Numbered from the stretch's first letter, positions 10,029-19,345 are shown. The stretch: 64,000 nucleotides of DNA from Bacillus sp. REN10 (GCF_016820555.1 NZ_JADHDW010000001.1:248001-312000), one strand, 5' to 3'. The notes: a model not told the origin generated them from the letters alone. Translations and numbers: made by a program.

Positions 10029-10880
10029 TTGAAGAAAATAGCTTACTTAGGTCCGGAAGCGACCTTTACTGATATTGCTGTTCGAAGTGCGTTTCCAGAA
10101 GAAGAGCGTATTCCTTATTTAACGATTCCGGCATGTATGGATGCTGTCATTGAAGGGGAAGTCGATTTAGCCGTTGTGCCGCTTGAAAATGCTCTTGAAG
10201 GAACGGTCAATTTAACGATTGATTATTTATTTCATGAAGCCAATTTAAAAATCATTGGGGAAATGACAGCACCGATTCAGCAGCATTTGCTCGTACATAA
10301 GAATCATCTAGCAGATTGGAAGCAGGCAGAAAAAATTATGTCTCATCCGCATGCGATCGCTCAATGCCATAAATTTTTACATACGCATTTTCATCGAGTA
10401 TCTTTTGAACAAATGACATCGACAGCGGCTGCTGCTCAATATATAAGTGAACACCCAGAACATCGGTATGCCGCGATCGCCAACTCATTATCAGCGAAGC
10501 AATATGATTTAGCGATCGCCCAAGAAAATATTCATGATTATAGTTATAACCATACAAGATTCATTGTGTTGGCAAAAGAAGATCAAGCACTAACCTTGCC
10601 ATTAACCAACCCGCTAGATAAAACAACGATTGTCGTCACCTTGCCATCCGATCGCGCAGGGGCCTTACACCAAGTGTTATCTGCTTTTTCTTGGAGAGAC
10701 ATCAGTTTAAGTAAAATTGAATCCCGGCCGTTAAAAACAGGGCTAGGAAACTATTTCTTTATCATTGATATCGCCCAAAAAATAGATGATGTCTTGCTTC
10801 CGGGGGCTTTTGCGGAAATGGAAGCGCTCGGTTGTTCGGTGCAAGTGCTTGGAAGCTATCAAGCTTATTCGATTGAATGA
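10029..10880 (+). CDS. pheA: Prephenate dehydratase
   Basis: Converts prephenate to phenylpyruvate in phenylalanine synthesis. The catalytic domain at about 1-185 begins IAYLGPEATFTD and includes the TRF active-site motif in YNHTRFIVL. A C-terminal ACT domain at about 198-280 carries the phenylalanine-binding motif KIESRPLK, so feedback inhibition by phenylalanine is expected. Length 283 is usual for the monofunctional Bacillus enzyme. TTG start preceded by AAGGGAGAG. Probably co-transcribed with pheB. Confidence 0.98.
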   Translation: MKKIAYLGPEATFTDIAVRSAFPEEERIPYLTIPACMDAVIEGEVDLAVVPLENALEGTVNLTIDYLFHEANLKIIGEMTAPIQQHLLVHKNHLADWKQAEKIMSHPHAIAQCHKFLHTHFHRVSFEQMTSTAAAAQYISEHPEHRYAAIANSLSAKQYDLAIAQENIHDYSYNHTRFIVLAKEDQALTLPLTNPLDKTTIVVTLPSDRAGALHQVLSAFSWRDISLSKIESRPLKTGLGNYFFIIDIAQKIDDVLLPGAFAEMEALGCSVQVLGSYQAYSIE

Positions 10881-11042
10881 CTCGTCTTTAAAGAAATCTT
10901 TAATGGATGAGGAAAAGAAATGAATCAAAAAGTAGCGATTATATGCCTGGGGTGAAAATAAATAATACAGACATTGCATCTTTTAATATTCGGCAAATAA
11001 AAGATAAGGAATATATTCATAAACCCCCTTTTATAGCCAACT

Positions 11043-11082
11043 AGAAAACTAGCCAGATGAGCGCTCATCTGGCTAGTTTTCT
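11043..11082. terminator. Perfect 40-base palindrome, bidirectional terminator between pheA and niaR
   Basis: AAACTAGCCAGATGAGC and its exact reverse complement meet with no unpaired loop in the DNA; in RNA the central GCGC would open as the loop. A-run on the left and T-run on the right allow termination in both directions, fitting the convergent genes pheA (+) and niaR (-). Confidence 0.85.
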
Positions 11083-11624
11083 TAATTCTCCGTCAGCAAA
11101 AAACCAGCTTTTTTCAATGCGGCTTCTGCTTCATCTAACGTGCGCTCATCCTTTGCGGCAATCGTGTGCAAATGCACCCCATTTGTCAGCTGAGAAAGAT
11201 AAGCGGCATTTGTTTCGGCTGCTTTTTGAACGAATTGTGCGACTTCTTTCCGGTTGGATACCATGATGGAAGCGGTTAAGTCGCCATAAATCGGATGTTC
11301 GATTTTGACATCTTTCACAAGAAGGCCGAAATCGACGAGCAAATTTAATTCATCTTCCGTTTGTTCAGGTGAATGAAAACAAGCAACGGAACGCTCATAC
11401 CATTTCTCTTGTGATGGCTGAGGTAAGTAGACATATCCTTGGCTCGTCGCCATAATCGGTTCATTTCGCGCTTTTAATAACGTAATATCATTAACGATCA
11501 CTTGACGGCTAACATTTGTACGATTAGCCAGTTCACTTCCGGTTAACGGCTCTTGACTTTCTTGAAGCCATGTTAAAATCAGTGATCGCCGCTCTTCTCC
11601 TAAAATTTTCTTCCCTGGAGCCAT
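11082..11624 (-). CDS. niaR: NAD biosynthesis transcription repressor NiaR (YrxA)
   Basis: Repressor of NAD synthesis genes that uses nicotinic acid as co-repressor. It has an N-terminal winged HTH (residues about 12-65, LTGSELANRTNVSRQVIVNDITLL) and a C-terminal 3H ligand-binding domain with conserved histidines (IEHPIYGDL, GVHLHTIAAKDERTLDEAEAAL). Length 180 is normal. It lies 15 bases downstream of nifS on the same strand, so both are probably co-transcribed from the divergent promoter region at 12.8 kb and autoregulated. Confidence 0.95.
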   Translation of the reverse strand: MAPGKKILGEERRSLILTWLQESQEPLTGSELANRTNVSRQVIVNDITLLKARNEPIMATSQGYVYLPQPSQEKWYERSVACFHSPEQTEDELNLLVDFGLLVKDVKIEHPIYGDLTASIMVSNRKEVAQFVQKAAETNAAYLSQLTNGVHLHTIAAKDERTLDEAEAALKKAGFLLTEN

Positions 11625-11639
11625 TTGAATCCCTCCATG

Positions 11640-12776
11640 TTAAATTTCAATACTCTCTATTGTAGCACAATTGTTCTCAAGTAGCCGCTTCGCCAAAGCG
11701 TCGACTTCTGCTATCGTTGTTTGTTCGCCAAAAGAAATACGGAAAAACTGTTTCGCCTCCTCTTTGGAAAATCCCATCGCTTGTACCGCTTTTGTGCCGC
11801 CTTCATTTGAAGATTGGCAAGCGCTTCCGGTGGAAATCGAAAAGCCGTATTCATTTAAATGCAACATCATCAGTTGCCCCTCTGTTCCCATTAATTTCAT
11901 GCCGATGATGGACGGGAGCTGACGCTCATGTTTTGTCTCAATCCATTCGTAGGAGGAGGCGGCTAATTGTTCTTTTAGCCGTTGCCGCAATTTCCATTCT
12001 TTATCGAGCGAGTACGATTGACACATTTTTTCAGCAGCAGCTATAAATGCTGCGATCCCAGGCACATCAACGGTTCCTCCGCGAAATCCTTTTTCATGAG
12101 AAATGCCTGGAAATATCGGTCGCCAAGGGATAGACGGAGACACGTAGGCTGCTCCGACTCCTTTCGGGCCATATATTTTATGAGAGGAAATCGATAGGCT
12201 AGTGATAGAAGGGAGTAACGGCTGTAGATCGATTTTACCAAAAGCTTGAACACAATCGCAGTGCAGCAGAATTCCCTTCTCCTTTAACATCATGCCGGCT
12301 TCAATGACGGGCTGAATCGTTCCAATTTCAGAGTTGACATATTGTAAGCAAACAAGAACAGTTTCCTCTGTTATCGCATCTTCAAGTGTCTGTATGTCTA
12401 ATACGCCTTCAGAATTGAACGGAAGTCGAGTAATTTGAAACCCTTCTTGTTCAAGATAATTCATCGCCGCATGAACCGAAGAATGTTCAGCCATCGTCGT
12501 AATAATGTGAGTCCCTTCTGGCTGCTTTTGTTTAGCTAAAGAAATAACGGCTAGTAAATTGCTTTCTGTCCCGCTGGACGTGAAATAAACGCCTTCTGGC
12601 TGTCCGCCAATCAGAGTGGCTAGCTTTTCCCGGCAGCTATCAAGCAAAAAGCGAGCACGCCCTCCCTCATCATGCAGACTTGAACTATTTCCAAAGAATT
12701 TCCGGCTCGCTTCTATATACACATTGAGTGCTTCTTCGCACATCGGCGTAGTGGCTGCGTAGTCAAAATAAGGCAT
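11640..12776 (-). CDS. nifS: Cysteine desulfurase NifS-like, linked to NAD synthesis
   Basis: PLP-dependent enzyme that takes sulfur from cysteine. The PLP lysine is in SISSHKIYGPKGVG and the catalytic cysteine in STGSACQSSNEG. Length 378. It is divergent from nadBCA and upstream of niaR; in B. subtilis the equivalent protein supplies sulfur for the NadA iron-sulfur cluster, and the location argues for the same role here. It is distinct from the second desulfurase of this window at 55.6 kb. ATG start with AGGAGAG 7 bases upstream on the minus strand. Confidence 0.95.
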   Translation of the reverse strand: MPYFDYAATTPMCEEALNVYIEASRKFFGNSSSLHDEGGRARFLLDSCREKLATLIGGQPEGVYFTSSGTESNLLAVISLAKQKQPEGTHIITTMAEHSSVHAAMNYLEQEGFQITRLPFNSEGVLDIQTLEDAITEETVLVCLQYVNSEIGTIQPVIEAGMMLKEKGILLHCDCVQAFGKIDLQPLLPSITSLSISSHKIYGPKGVGAAYVSPSIPWRPIFPGISHEKGFRGGTVDVPGIAAFIAAAEKMCQSYSLDKEWKLRQRLKEQLAASSYEWIETKHERQLPSIIGMKLMGTEGQLMMLHLNEYGFSISTGSACQSSNEGGTKAVQAMGFSKEEAKQFFRISFGEQTTIAEVDALAKRLLENNCATIESIEI

Positions 12777-12799
12777 GGTTATCTCTCCTGTATAAAAAA

Positions 12800-12850
12800 G
12801 TCTTGTCTTTAGTTTAAATTTGTGTAAATATATGTGTCAAGACACCTGTT
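12800..12850. promoter_or_regulatory. Divergent nifS/nadB promoters with a NiaR-type operator
   Basis: The palindrome GTGTCAAGACAC at 12834-12845 resembles NiaR/YrxA boxes as I recall them. On the plus strand a weak TTGTCT (12803) and TAAATA (12825) would place the nadB start inside the palindrome. On the minus strand TTGACA overlaps the palindrome and pairs with TAAACT at 18 bases as a nifS promoter. Binding would therefore block both directions. A partial second site, GTCTTGTC, lies at 12800. Confidence 0.75.
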
Positions 12851-12868
12851 AAAACAGGAGGAGAAAAT

Positions 12869-14461
12869 ATGAAAAATCAAATGGATGTATTGATTATTGG
12901 TGGGGGAATTGCCGCTTTACAATTAGCCCGTCTATTACATTCGTCTTTGCATGTGAGTGTTATCACAAAATCAGTGATTCGGCAAAGCAATTCGTATTGG
13001 GCGCAGGGAGGAATTGCCGCGGTTGTTGATCGTAGTGATCACCCGAAGCTCCATATTGAAGACACGATCACTGCGGGGCGTTTTCATCACTCTTATCGTG
13101 AGGTAGAACGTTTAGTCGAAGAAGGAACGGCTGCTGTTCAACAGCTAATAGCGGAAGGTTTGCCAGTTGATCGGGATGAGTTGGGACATATTTCATTGGG
13201 ATTAGAAGGGGCACATCGAGCCAATCGAATTGTTCACGCAGGCGGTGATGCAACTGGTCGGCATACAATTGAATTTTTGCTTGAACAGCTGCCAAAGCAT
13301 GTGCAAGTGATTGAACAAGAAATGGCCTATGAGTTGTTATTATCAGCAGACCGTTCGGCTTGTGTTGGTGTAAAAACGAAAAGAAAAGATGGGTCCATTC
13401 AAATATATCGTGCTCACCACGTCGTGTTAGCTTCAGGTGGGGTGGGTGCCATTTATCCGTTTACGACAAATCAAAAAACTTTAACAGGCGATGGGATTGC
13501 AATGGCTTTTCGCGCGGGAGCAGAGGTTGCCGATATGGAGTTTATACAATTCCATCCCACCTTGCTTTATGTGAACGGAGAAACAAAAGGGCTTATATCT
13601 GAAGCGGTGAGAGGAGCAGGTGGTGTTCTTGTTGATCATATGGGCCATCGACTGATGGAGCATGTTCATCCATTAAAAGATTTAGCTCCGAGACATGTTA
13701 CCGCTTATGAAATTTACAAAGCTCGAGCCAATGGAAAAGAAGTGTACATTGATATTCGCTCGATTGCTAACTTTGAGCAGCAGTTTCCGACGATCACGGC
13801 TCTTTGTAAGCAACATGGAATTTCGATTGCAGAAGGTTTGTTGCCGGTTGCTCCCGGCAGCCATTTTTTAATGGGAGGCATTTGTGTCGACACGTTTGGT
13901 CGGACGACGCTCCCAGGGTTATATGCCATCGGAGAAACAGCAAGTAGCGGCGTCCACGGAGCAAATCGGCTGGCAAGCAATTCGTTGTTAGAGGGAATTG
14001 TGTTTGGTCGCCGGCTCGCGAAATATTTAAATGAACAGCCTTATGTGTCAAACTCGGCATCTGTTTTTCATTATGAAGAGCAAATCGATCAAGGCAAGAT
14101 CGCCTCGTTATCTAAAAGTGAGCTGCAACAGCGAATGATGGATGCGGTGGGAATGATTCGCTCAGGCGAAAAGCTTCAAAGGCATCTGCAATATTTAAAG
14201 GCAATAGGGGTCAATGATTGGATGAAGAAGGGGATCGATGTTCTTTCACAGGAAGAAATTGAGAAGCTATTTTTATTTATGAACAGTTATTTAATTAGTT
14301 ACCCGGCGCTGCTGCGGGAAGAAAGCCGAGGGGCGCATATTCGTGCAGATTTTTCAGTGGAAGAAGAAAGCTGGCTCGGAAAACGCATTATACAAACGAT
14401 ACAACAAACGTGGGTAAGGAGAGGTTTTTGTGAATCGGATCAAGCTAGAATCCATGCTTAA
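12869..14461 (+). CDS. nadB: L-aspartate oxidase
   Basis: First enzyme of de novo NAD synthesis, oxidising L-aspartate to iminoaspartate with FAD. FAD-binding GGGIAALQLARLL near residue 11, the flavoprotein motif SNSYWAQGGIAAV near 41, and SSGVHGANRLASNSLLEG near 357 are characteristic. A C-terminal helical domain follows. Length 530. AGGAGGAG ribosome site 8 bases ahead of ATG 12869. It overlaps nadC by 32 bases, so the operon nadB-nadC-nadA is tightly packed. Confidence 0.98.
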   Translation: MKNQMDVLIIGGGIAALQLARLLHSSLHVSVITKSVIRQSNSYWAQGGIAAVVDRSDHPKLHIEDTITAGRFHHSYREVERLVEEGTAAVQQLIAEGLPVDRDELGHISLGLEGAHRANRIVHAGGDATGRHTIEFLLEQLPKHVQVIEQEMAYELLLSADRSACVGVKTKRKDGSIQIYRAHHVVLASGGVGAIYPFTTNQKTLTGDGIAMAFRAGAEVADMEFIQFHPTLLYVNGETKGLISEAVRGAGGVLVDHMGHRLMEHVHPLKDLAPRHVTAYEIYKARANGKEVYIDIRSIANFEQQFPTITALCKQHGISIAEGLLPVAPGSHFLMGGICVDTFGRTTLPGLYAIGETASSGVHGANRLASNSLLEGIVFGRRLAKYLNEQPYVSNSASVFHYEEQIDQGKIASLSKSELQQRMMDAVGMIRSGEKLQRHLQYLKAIGVNDWMKKGIDVLSQEEIEKLFLFMNSYLISYPALLREESRGAHIRADFSVEEESWLGKRIIQTIQQTWVRRGFCESDQARIHA

Positions 14462-15308
14462 AGAATTTTTTTTAGAGGATATTGGCGATGGCGATTTAAG
14501 CGGGGAAGCGGTCTTTTCATCGAAAGAACGGGGACAGTTTCAGCTTTTAGCTAAACAAAGCGGGATTTTTTGCGGAGAAGAAGTAATTGCCGTTGGATTT
14601 TCTTTAATTGATCCCGTTAGTTCGGTAGAGATGAAGGTGAAGGATGGGGATTGGATCACGGCTGGAGCAGTCATTGCAGAAGTGGCAGGAACGATGCGCG
14701 GTTTGCTTCAAGGGGAGCGAGTCATTTTAAATTTGATTCAGCGCATGTCGGGAATTGCGACAGCTGCACATCAGGCCGTTTCTCAAACAAAGGGAACAAA
14801 AGCGAAAATTTGTGATACGCGGAAAACAACGCCAGGTCTTCGGATGCTGGAAAAGTATGCTGTGCAAATGGGCGGAGGTGTCAATCATCGTCGCGGCCTG
14901 TATGATGCGATTATGCTTAAAGATAATCATATTGCCTTTGCGGGCGGCATTATACAAGCAGTACAAAAAGCCAAAGCCTTTGCAGGTCACACCGTGAAAA
15001 TCGAAGTGGAGATTGAAACGAAGCAGCAGCTAGAAGAAGCGATTGAAGCTCAAGCCGATATTATTATGTTTGATAATCGAACACCGGAAGAGATTAAAGA
15101 GTGGATCAAGATTGTACCAGCATCGATAATAACAGAAGCGTCAGGCGGGATTCATTTAGGTAATATTCGAGAGTATGCTGCAAGTGGTGTGGACTACATT
15201 TCTCTCGGCGCGTTGACTCATTCTGTTCAAGCCCTTGATATTAGCGCGAAAGTGCAACCATATGTAAAGAAGGAGGAAGTTCACGGTGTCTATTCAAGAA
15301 ATGCTTAA
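14430..15308 (+). CDS. nadC: Nicotinate-nucleotide pyrophosphorylase (carboxylating)
   Basis: Quinolinate phosphoribosyltransferase, third step of de novo NAD synthesis. Motifs include [14 protein letters not shown] at the N-terminus, [28 protein letters not shown] and MLKDNHI. Length 292. GTG start inside the end of nadB with AAGGAGAGG upstream; it overlaps nadA by 23 bases. The overlap on both sides indicates coupled translation of the three nad genes. Confidence 0.98.
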   Translation: MNRIKLESMLKEFFLEDIGDGDLSGEAVFSSKERGQFQLLAKQSGIFCGEEVIAVGFSLIDPVSSVEMKVKDGDWITAGAVIAEVAGTMRGLLQGERVILNLIQRMSGIATAAHQAVSQTKGTKAKICDTRKTTPGLRMLEKYAVQMGGGVNHRRGLYDAIMLKDNHIAFAGGIIQAVQKAKAFAGHTVKIEVEIETKQQLEEAIEAQADIIMFDNRTPEEIKEWIKIVPASIITEASGGIHLGNIREYAASGVDYISLGALTHSVQALDISAKVQPYVKKEEVHGVYSRNA

Positions 15309-16389
15309 GCAGCCATTATTTTCATTGCCTGATCGTTATCGCCAAATGACGAAAGAGCAAATGGAAGAGCGAGTAAGAGCGATTAAAGAGGAATTGGGGG
15401 ATTCGCTCTTTATCCCAGGGCATCATTATCAAAAAGATGAAGTGATTCAATTTGCGGACGCAGTCGGTGATTCACTGCAGCTGGCGCAAGTATCGGCAAG
15501 CAATAAAAAGGCTAAATACATTGTGTTTTGCGGTGTTCACTTTATGGCAGAAACGGCGGATATGTTAACAACAAAGGAACAAACGGTCATTTTACCAGAT
15601 ATGCGCGCTGGTTGTTCGATGGCAGATATGGCGAATATTCACCAAACGGAAATCGCTTGGGGGAAACTGCAAGCCTTATTTGGTGATACGATGCTACCGT
15701 TAACGTATGTCAATTCAACAGCAGCGATTAAAGCCTTTGTTGGTCGCAATGGCGGAGCAACGGTCACCTCATCGAATGCGCATAAAATAGTGAAATGGGC
15801 CTTCGCCCAAAAAGAAAGAATTCTTTTCTTGCCTGATCAGCATTTGGGGCGTAATACTGCTTTTGATTTAGGGATTGAGCTAGATGAAATGGCGGTTTGG
15901 GATCCGATTCGTCACGAACTGGAGTATGAGGGGGATCTCAGTCGAGTGAAAGTGATTTTATGGAAAGGGCATTGCTCTGTACATGAAAATTTCACGGTGA
16001 AAAATATTGAAGAGGTTCGTCAACAATATCCTGACATGAACATTATCGTTCATCCAGAATGTCGCCGGGAAGTAGTGGGATTATCTGATGATAACGGTTC
16101 AACGAAATACATTATTGACACAATTGAACAATCCGCTCCGGGCAGCGCTTGGGCAATCGGTACAGAAATGAACTTGGTGAACCGCTTAATCCAGAACCAT
16201 CCGGATAAAAAAATTATTTCATTAAATCCAAATATGTGTCCGTGTCTGACGATGAATCGCATCGACTTACCGCACTTGCTTTGGTCATTAGAACTCATTG
16301 TAGAAGGCGGCCCAAGCAATGTCATTGAGGTAGACCAGCAAACAACAAATGATGCCTTGCTTGCGTTAAATCGGATGTTAGAACAATAA
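15286..16389 (+). CDS. nadA: Quinolinate synthase NadA
   Basis: 4Fe-4S enzyme condensing iminoaspartate with dihydroxyacetone phosphate to quinolinate. It carries [27 protein letters not shown], a cysteine in [21 protein letters not shown] and [15 protein letters not shown]. Length 367, the longer Bacillus-type NadA. GTG start preceded by AAGGAGGAA. Cluster assembly is probably helped by the divergent nifS. The transcript ends at the terminator at 16396. Confidence 0.98.
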   Translation: MSIQEMLKQPLFSLPDRYRQMTKEQMEERVRAIKEELGDSLFIPGHHYQKDEVIQFADAVGDSLQLAQVSASNKKAKYIVFCGVHFMAETADMLTTKEQTVILPDMRAGCSMADMANIHQTEIAWGKLQALFGDTMLPLTYVNSTAAIKAFVGRNGGATVTSSNAHKIVKWAFAQKERILFLPDQHLGRNTAFDLGIELDEMAVWDPIRHELEYEGDLSRVKVILWKGHCSVHENFTVKNIEEVRQQYPDMNIIVHPECRREVVGLSDDNGSTKYIIDTIEQSAPGSAWAIGTEMNLVNRLIQNHPDKKIISLNPNMCPCLTMNRIDLPHLLWSLELIVEGGPSNVIEVDQQTTNDALLALNRMLEQ

Positions 16390-16395
16390 CATGAG

Positions 16396-16428
16396 AGATC
16401 CTTCGCTTATCGGGCGAGGGATTTTTTG
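16396..16428 (+). terminator. Intrinsic terminator after nadA
   Basis: ATCCTTCGC pairs with GCGAGGGAT (one G-U pair) around a 7-base loop and is followed by six T residues. Confidence 0.88.
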
Positions 16429-16528
16429 TGTGAAGCCGAAGAAGCAATCTCCAGCGCGATGATTCATATTCTCCTTCTTTTGCGCATAAAATTTTTGTGT
16501 AAGTTTGTTCGCAAATTCGCATCGCCCA

Positions 16529-16536
16529 CATACACT
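16529..16536 (+). promoter_or_regulatory. Candidate sigma-E/sigma-K -10 element for safA
   Basis: CATACACT is a strong match to the sigma-E -10 consensus (CATACAMT), and with the next base also fits the sigma-K form CATANNNTA. It lies 30 bases before the safA start. The -35 region is not clear. safA is a mother-cell gene in B. subtilis, which supports the assignment. Confidence 0.6.
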
Positions 16537-16565
16537 ATATCGACGAATGCCTAAGGAGGGAAAAA

Positions 16566-17816
16566 ATGAAGATCCATATTGTACAGAAAGGGGATACACT
16601 CTGGACGATCGCTAAAAAATACGGAGTTAATTTTGAAGAGTTGAAGAAGATGAATGCCCAACTCTCCAACCCCGATTTAATCATGCCAGGCATGAAAATT
16701 AAAGTGCCTACATCAGCAGGCATGCCTAATAAGGAAATGCCGAAAATGGGAACGGTCGAGAAAGAAAAGAAAGTAGAACAACCGCTAGCCCCTCCTGTGA
16801 AGGAAAAAGAAAAGGTGGTTGTTCAAAAGCCAGCCATGCCACCTCCAATGCCGCCTATTATTCCTGAGGTGGAAATCAATCAAATTTTTCAAATGCAGCC
16901 GCCCCCCCCACCTGCTCCGGCAGCAAAAGCGCCGATTGCACCGCCTGCACCAGAAGTGAAAAAGCCGGTTGCACCGCCCGCACCGCCGGCTCCAGTAGCA
17001 AAAGCACCAACCCTTAAGCCGGCGCCAAAAGTACCGAAAAAGCCGGATAATATTTTTCCGGGGCTAAATGAAAAAGAAGAGGTGGAAAGCTCAGAAGTAC
17101 CGATGATACCGCCAGTCATGCCGCAGATGGCTATGGAACCTCAACTACAAGGAGGATGTTTTCAACCGATGAATCCATACATGTCTATGTATCCTATGTC
17201 GCCGCAAACTTGTGGCTGTGGAACGGCTATGCCACAACAGTGGAGTATGCCGGCCGCCCCAGTCCAGCCGATGGCTATGCCAATGCACTATCCGAACGTC
17301 AATATGGCCATGATGGAAGAATCGTCGGATGAATCTTCTATCATGCCGAATATGATGATGCCAAATGCCATGATGCCCAATACGGCAATGCCAAATATGA
17401 TGATGCCTAATATGCCAGTTGGAAATGTGCAAGGGGTACAGACCGCAGAGTCGCCAATGATGTCGCCTCAAGCGTTTCCGATGCAAGGGTATCCAACACA
17501 AGCGTTTCCAGCACAAACTTTTCCGGCTGCGATGCCAGCAACCGGATGTGTGCCTGTCACACCGGTGATGCCAGGAACTGGTTTTGGTTCTCCTTTTGCT
17601 ATGGTTCCAGCGGGGTACGGAATGGAATCGCCAGCAGTTATGGGAGCATATACGCAGCAGCCTGCTTACGGAGCGTATCCGCAACAAATGATGGCATCTC
17701 CTTATATGTATAGCCCATATCCGAATCAGCCAATGGCTCCAACCGGATGTGGCTGTGGGCAACCTCAGCCGTATGGCATGATGGGCTTTCCGCGATTTGA
17801 TGAAGATGAGGAATAA
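16566..17816 (+). CDS. safA: Spore coat assembly protein SafA
   Basis: Inner-coat morphogenetic protein that sits at the cortex-coat interface. An N-terminal LysM domain (residues 1-48, HIVQKGDTLWTIAKKYGVNF ... PGMKIKVP) binds cortex peptidoglycan. It is followed by a Pro/Ala/Lys-rich segment (about 75-165) of repeated APPAP units, then a long Met/Pro/Asn-rich tail with repeated MPNMMMPN-type units and two cysteine pairs (CGCGTAMP, GCGCGQPQPYG) that could be cross-linked. The N-terminus is nearly identical to B. subtilis SafA. Length 416; AAGGAGGG precedes the ATG. Low-complexity parts vary fast between species, so only the LysM end aligns well. Confidence 0.95.
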   Translation: MKIHIVQKGDTLWTIAKKYGVNFEELKKMNAQLSNPDLIMPGMKIKVPTSAGMPNKEMPKMGTVEKEKKVEQPLAPPVKEKEKVVVQKPAMPPPMPPIIPEVEINQIFQMQPPPPPAPAAKAPIAPPAPEVKKPVAPPAPPAPVAKAPTLKPAPKVPKKPDNIFPGLNEKEEVESSEVPMIPPVMPQMAMEPQLQGGCFQPMNPYMSMYPMSPQTCGCGTAMPQQWSMPAAPVQPMAMPMHYPNVNMAMMEESSDESSIMPNMMMPNAMMPNTAMPNMMMPNMPVGNVQGVQTAESPMMSPQAFPMQGYPTQAFPAQTFPAAMPATGCVPVTPVMPGTGFGSPFAMVPAGYGMESPAVMGAYTQQPAYGAYPQQMMASPYMYSPYPNQPMAPTGCGCGQPQPYGMMGFPRFDEDEE

Positions 17817-18753
17817 AGCAACATTTGGAGACGCGCCTTTATCCCGTCTCCTTTTTCAATTGTCCGCAGCTTTAGGGGAAGAAATCGACTGTATTTATCC
17901 TATAAAAACCGGCAAATGGGTCGTCTATGCTGGCGATCATCAATGGTTTTTAAAGCGTTATGGCACTCAAGAGCAATTTATGAAACAGTGGAAGCTGACA
18001 GAAAAGTTATTGTCGGCTAAATTTTATTCCATTATTCCTTTTCATTCGGCGTCCCCCATTATAATTGAAAAAAACATTTTTGCTCTGATGCCGTTTATTA
18101 AAGCATCTAAGCGGATGTATACGTTTCAATCAAGGCAGGAAAGAGAAGAGGCGTTACAGTTGCTGAGCTCCTTTCATACACAAACGAAGACATTTGTTGA
18201 TGAGCTAAATGGCCATTTTCCTCCGCTTGACCAGCTGACTCGCTGGCGGCAAAGATTGAACTCCTTTATTCAATTGTCTCCTCAATTACAGCACTATTTT
18301 CCAAAGTCACTGCTAGAGCGGTATATAGAAATGGGAAAGTGGTCTTTGACGCAGCTAATGAAACGAACATGGCGTGAAAGAAAACCGGTCATTATTCATG
18401 GTGACATCGTCGCTCATAATTTTTTGCGAGCGGAAAAAGGACCGTTATTTTTAATCGATTTCGATTTAGCGATGAAAGCCCCAGCGATGTATGATTACTT
18501 ACAATTTGCTAATCGTGTCTTGCCTCTTGTCGATTGGGATCTCGATCCAATCATGGAGCATGGAGCGCTTGCGGAATTTAAAGAGGATGAAGAATTTTAT
18601 TTGCAGTTATTATTTCCTACCGATATTTTTCGTGAATGTCGCCGTTTTATCCATTCTATAAGCGGAGATTATCAGCATACTTACGATTTAACTGTAACTA
18701 ACTTTCAAAAAAGAGAGGCCTTTTTTGTGAAATGGCAAAATGAACTAGCATAA
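17806..18753 (+). CDS. CotS-like aminoglycoside phosphotransferase-fold protein
   Basis: Kinase-fold protein of about 315 residues. The catalytic loop motif HGDIVAHNFL matches the APH/choline-kinase pattern HxDxxxxN, and LIDFDLAMKAPAMYD supplies the metal-binding aspartate. An ATP-binding lysine region, WFLKRYGT, is near the N-terminus. The layout is like the CotS/YutH spore-coat kinase-like proteins. The start is uncertain: TTG 17797, ATG 17800 and ATG 17806 all overlap the end of safA, and none has a strong ribosome site, so coupling to safA is likely. Its place between two sporulation genes suggests a spore-coat role; the substrate is unknown. Confidence 0.75.
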   Translation: MRNKATFGDAPLSRLLFQLSAALGEEIDCIYPIKTGKWVVYAGDHQWFLKRYGTQEQFMKQWKLTEKLLSAKFYSIIPFHSASPIIIEKNIFALMPFIKASKRMYTFQSRQEREEALQLLSSFHTQTKTFVDELNGHFPPLDQLTRWRQRLNSFIQLSPQLQHYFPKSLLERYIEMGKWSLTQLMKRTWRERKPVIIHGDIVAHNFLRAEKGPLFLIDFDLAMKAPAMYDYLQFANRVLPLVDWDLDPIMEHGALAEFKEDEEFYLQLLFPTDIFRECRRFIHSISGDYQHTYDLTVTNFQKREAFFVKWQNELA

Positions 18754-18820
18754 GTCGTCTGAATCCCCTCAAACTAAGAAGGGTGAGAAATGCCCGAAAT
18801 CTAGTTTCAGGGGTGGAGAC

Positions 18821-19345
18821 ATGAAGGATATGCTCACAGCTTGTGTAATGACATTTTTAGTGATCAGCTTAGCGGCTTGTAATTATGATCAAGAGAAAAG
18901 CTACGAAGACCCTAATAAAGAGCATGGTTTTTATTCTGGTGAAAGTTATGGAGAAGAGCATCAGCGGAGCACCGATATTAATTATCACGGGAATAGAGGA
19001 TTGACACCGGAAAAGGTCAAAACTTCTTATTACGAAAATTATCCAGGTCGGTTAGCGGAGAGGCTGTCAAAAGAGGCAATGACAGTTCGTGGTGTGACGG
19101 ATGCCCGAGCGTGGATTAACGGAAAAAAGATTGAAGTCGCTGTTCATTTAAAGGAAGAAGGTACAGAAAGAAAAGAAAAAGCAAGAATTAAAAAAGGTGT
19201 GGAAAAAGCCATAGCTCCTTATACAGATGGATATCAAGTGCGCGTCTCGACTGATCACGCTTCTTACAGTCATTTGCGGAATTTAGATAATGATTTGCGG
19301 GATGGCGGGCCGATCGATTTGCCGAATGAAAGATTTAGTCGCTAA
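18821..19345 (+). CDS. coxA: Spore cortex lipoprotein CoxA (YhcN/YlaJ family)
   Basis: Lipoprotein of 174 residues with signal peptide and lipobox LAAC (cysteine 20). The C-terminal half (about 65-150) has the YhcN/YlaJ domain: RLSKEAMTVRGVTDARAWINGKKIEVAVHL, as in sporulation lipoproteins. In B. subtilis coxA lies directly after safA; here a kinase-like gene comes between. ATG 18821 follows GGGGTGGAG by 2-3 bases, a tight spacing. The function in the cortex is not known in detail. Confidence 0.85.
   Translation: MKDMLTACVMTFLVISLAACNYDQEKSYEDPNKEHGFYSGESYGEEHQRSTDINYHGNRGLTPEKVKTSYYENYPGRLAERLSKEAMTVRGVTDARAWINGKKIEVAVHLKEEGTERKEKARIKKGVEKAIAPYTDGYQVRVSTDHASYSHLRNLDNDLRDGGPIDLPNERFSR

Noticed and set aside
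10920-10955. Short frame beginning MNQKVAIICLG after pheA
   Set aside because: Only 11 codons, no ribosome site and nothing recognisable; treated as non-coding.
17145-17762. 205-residue His/Arg-rich minus-strand frame
   Set aside because: It is the antisense shadow of the Met/Pro-rich safA repeats; its odd composition follows from that.
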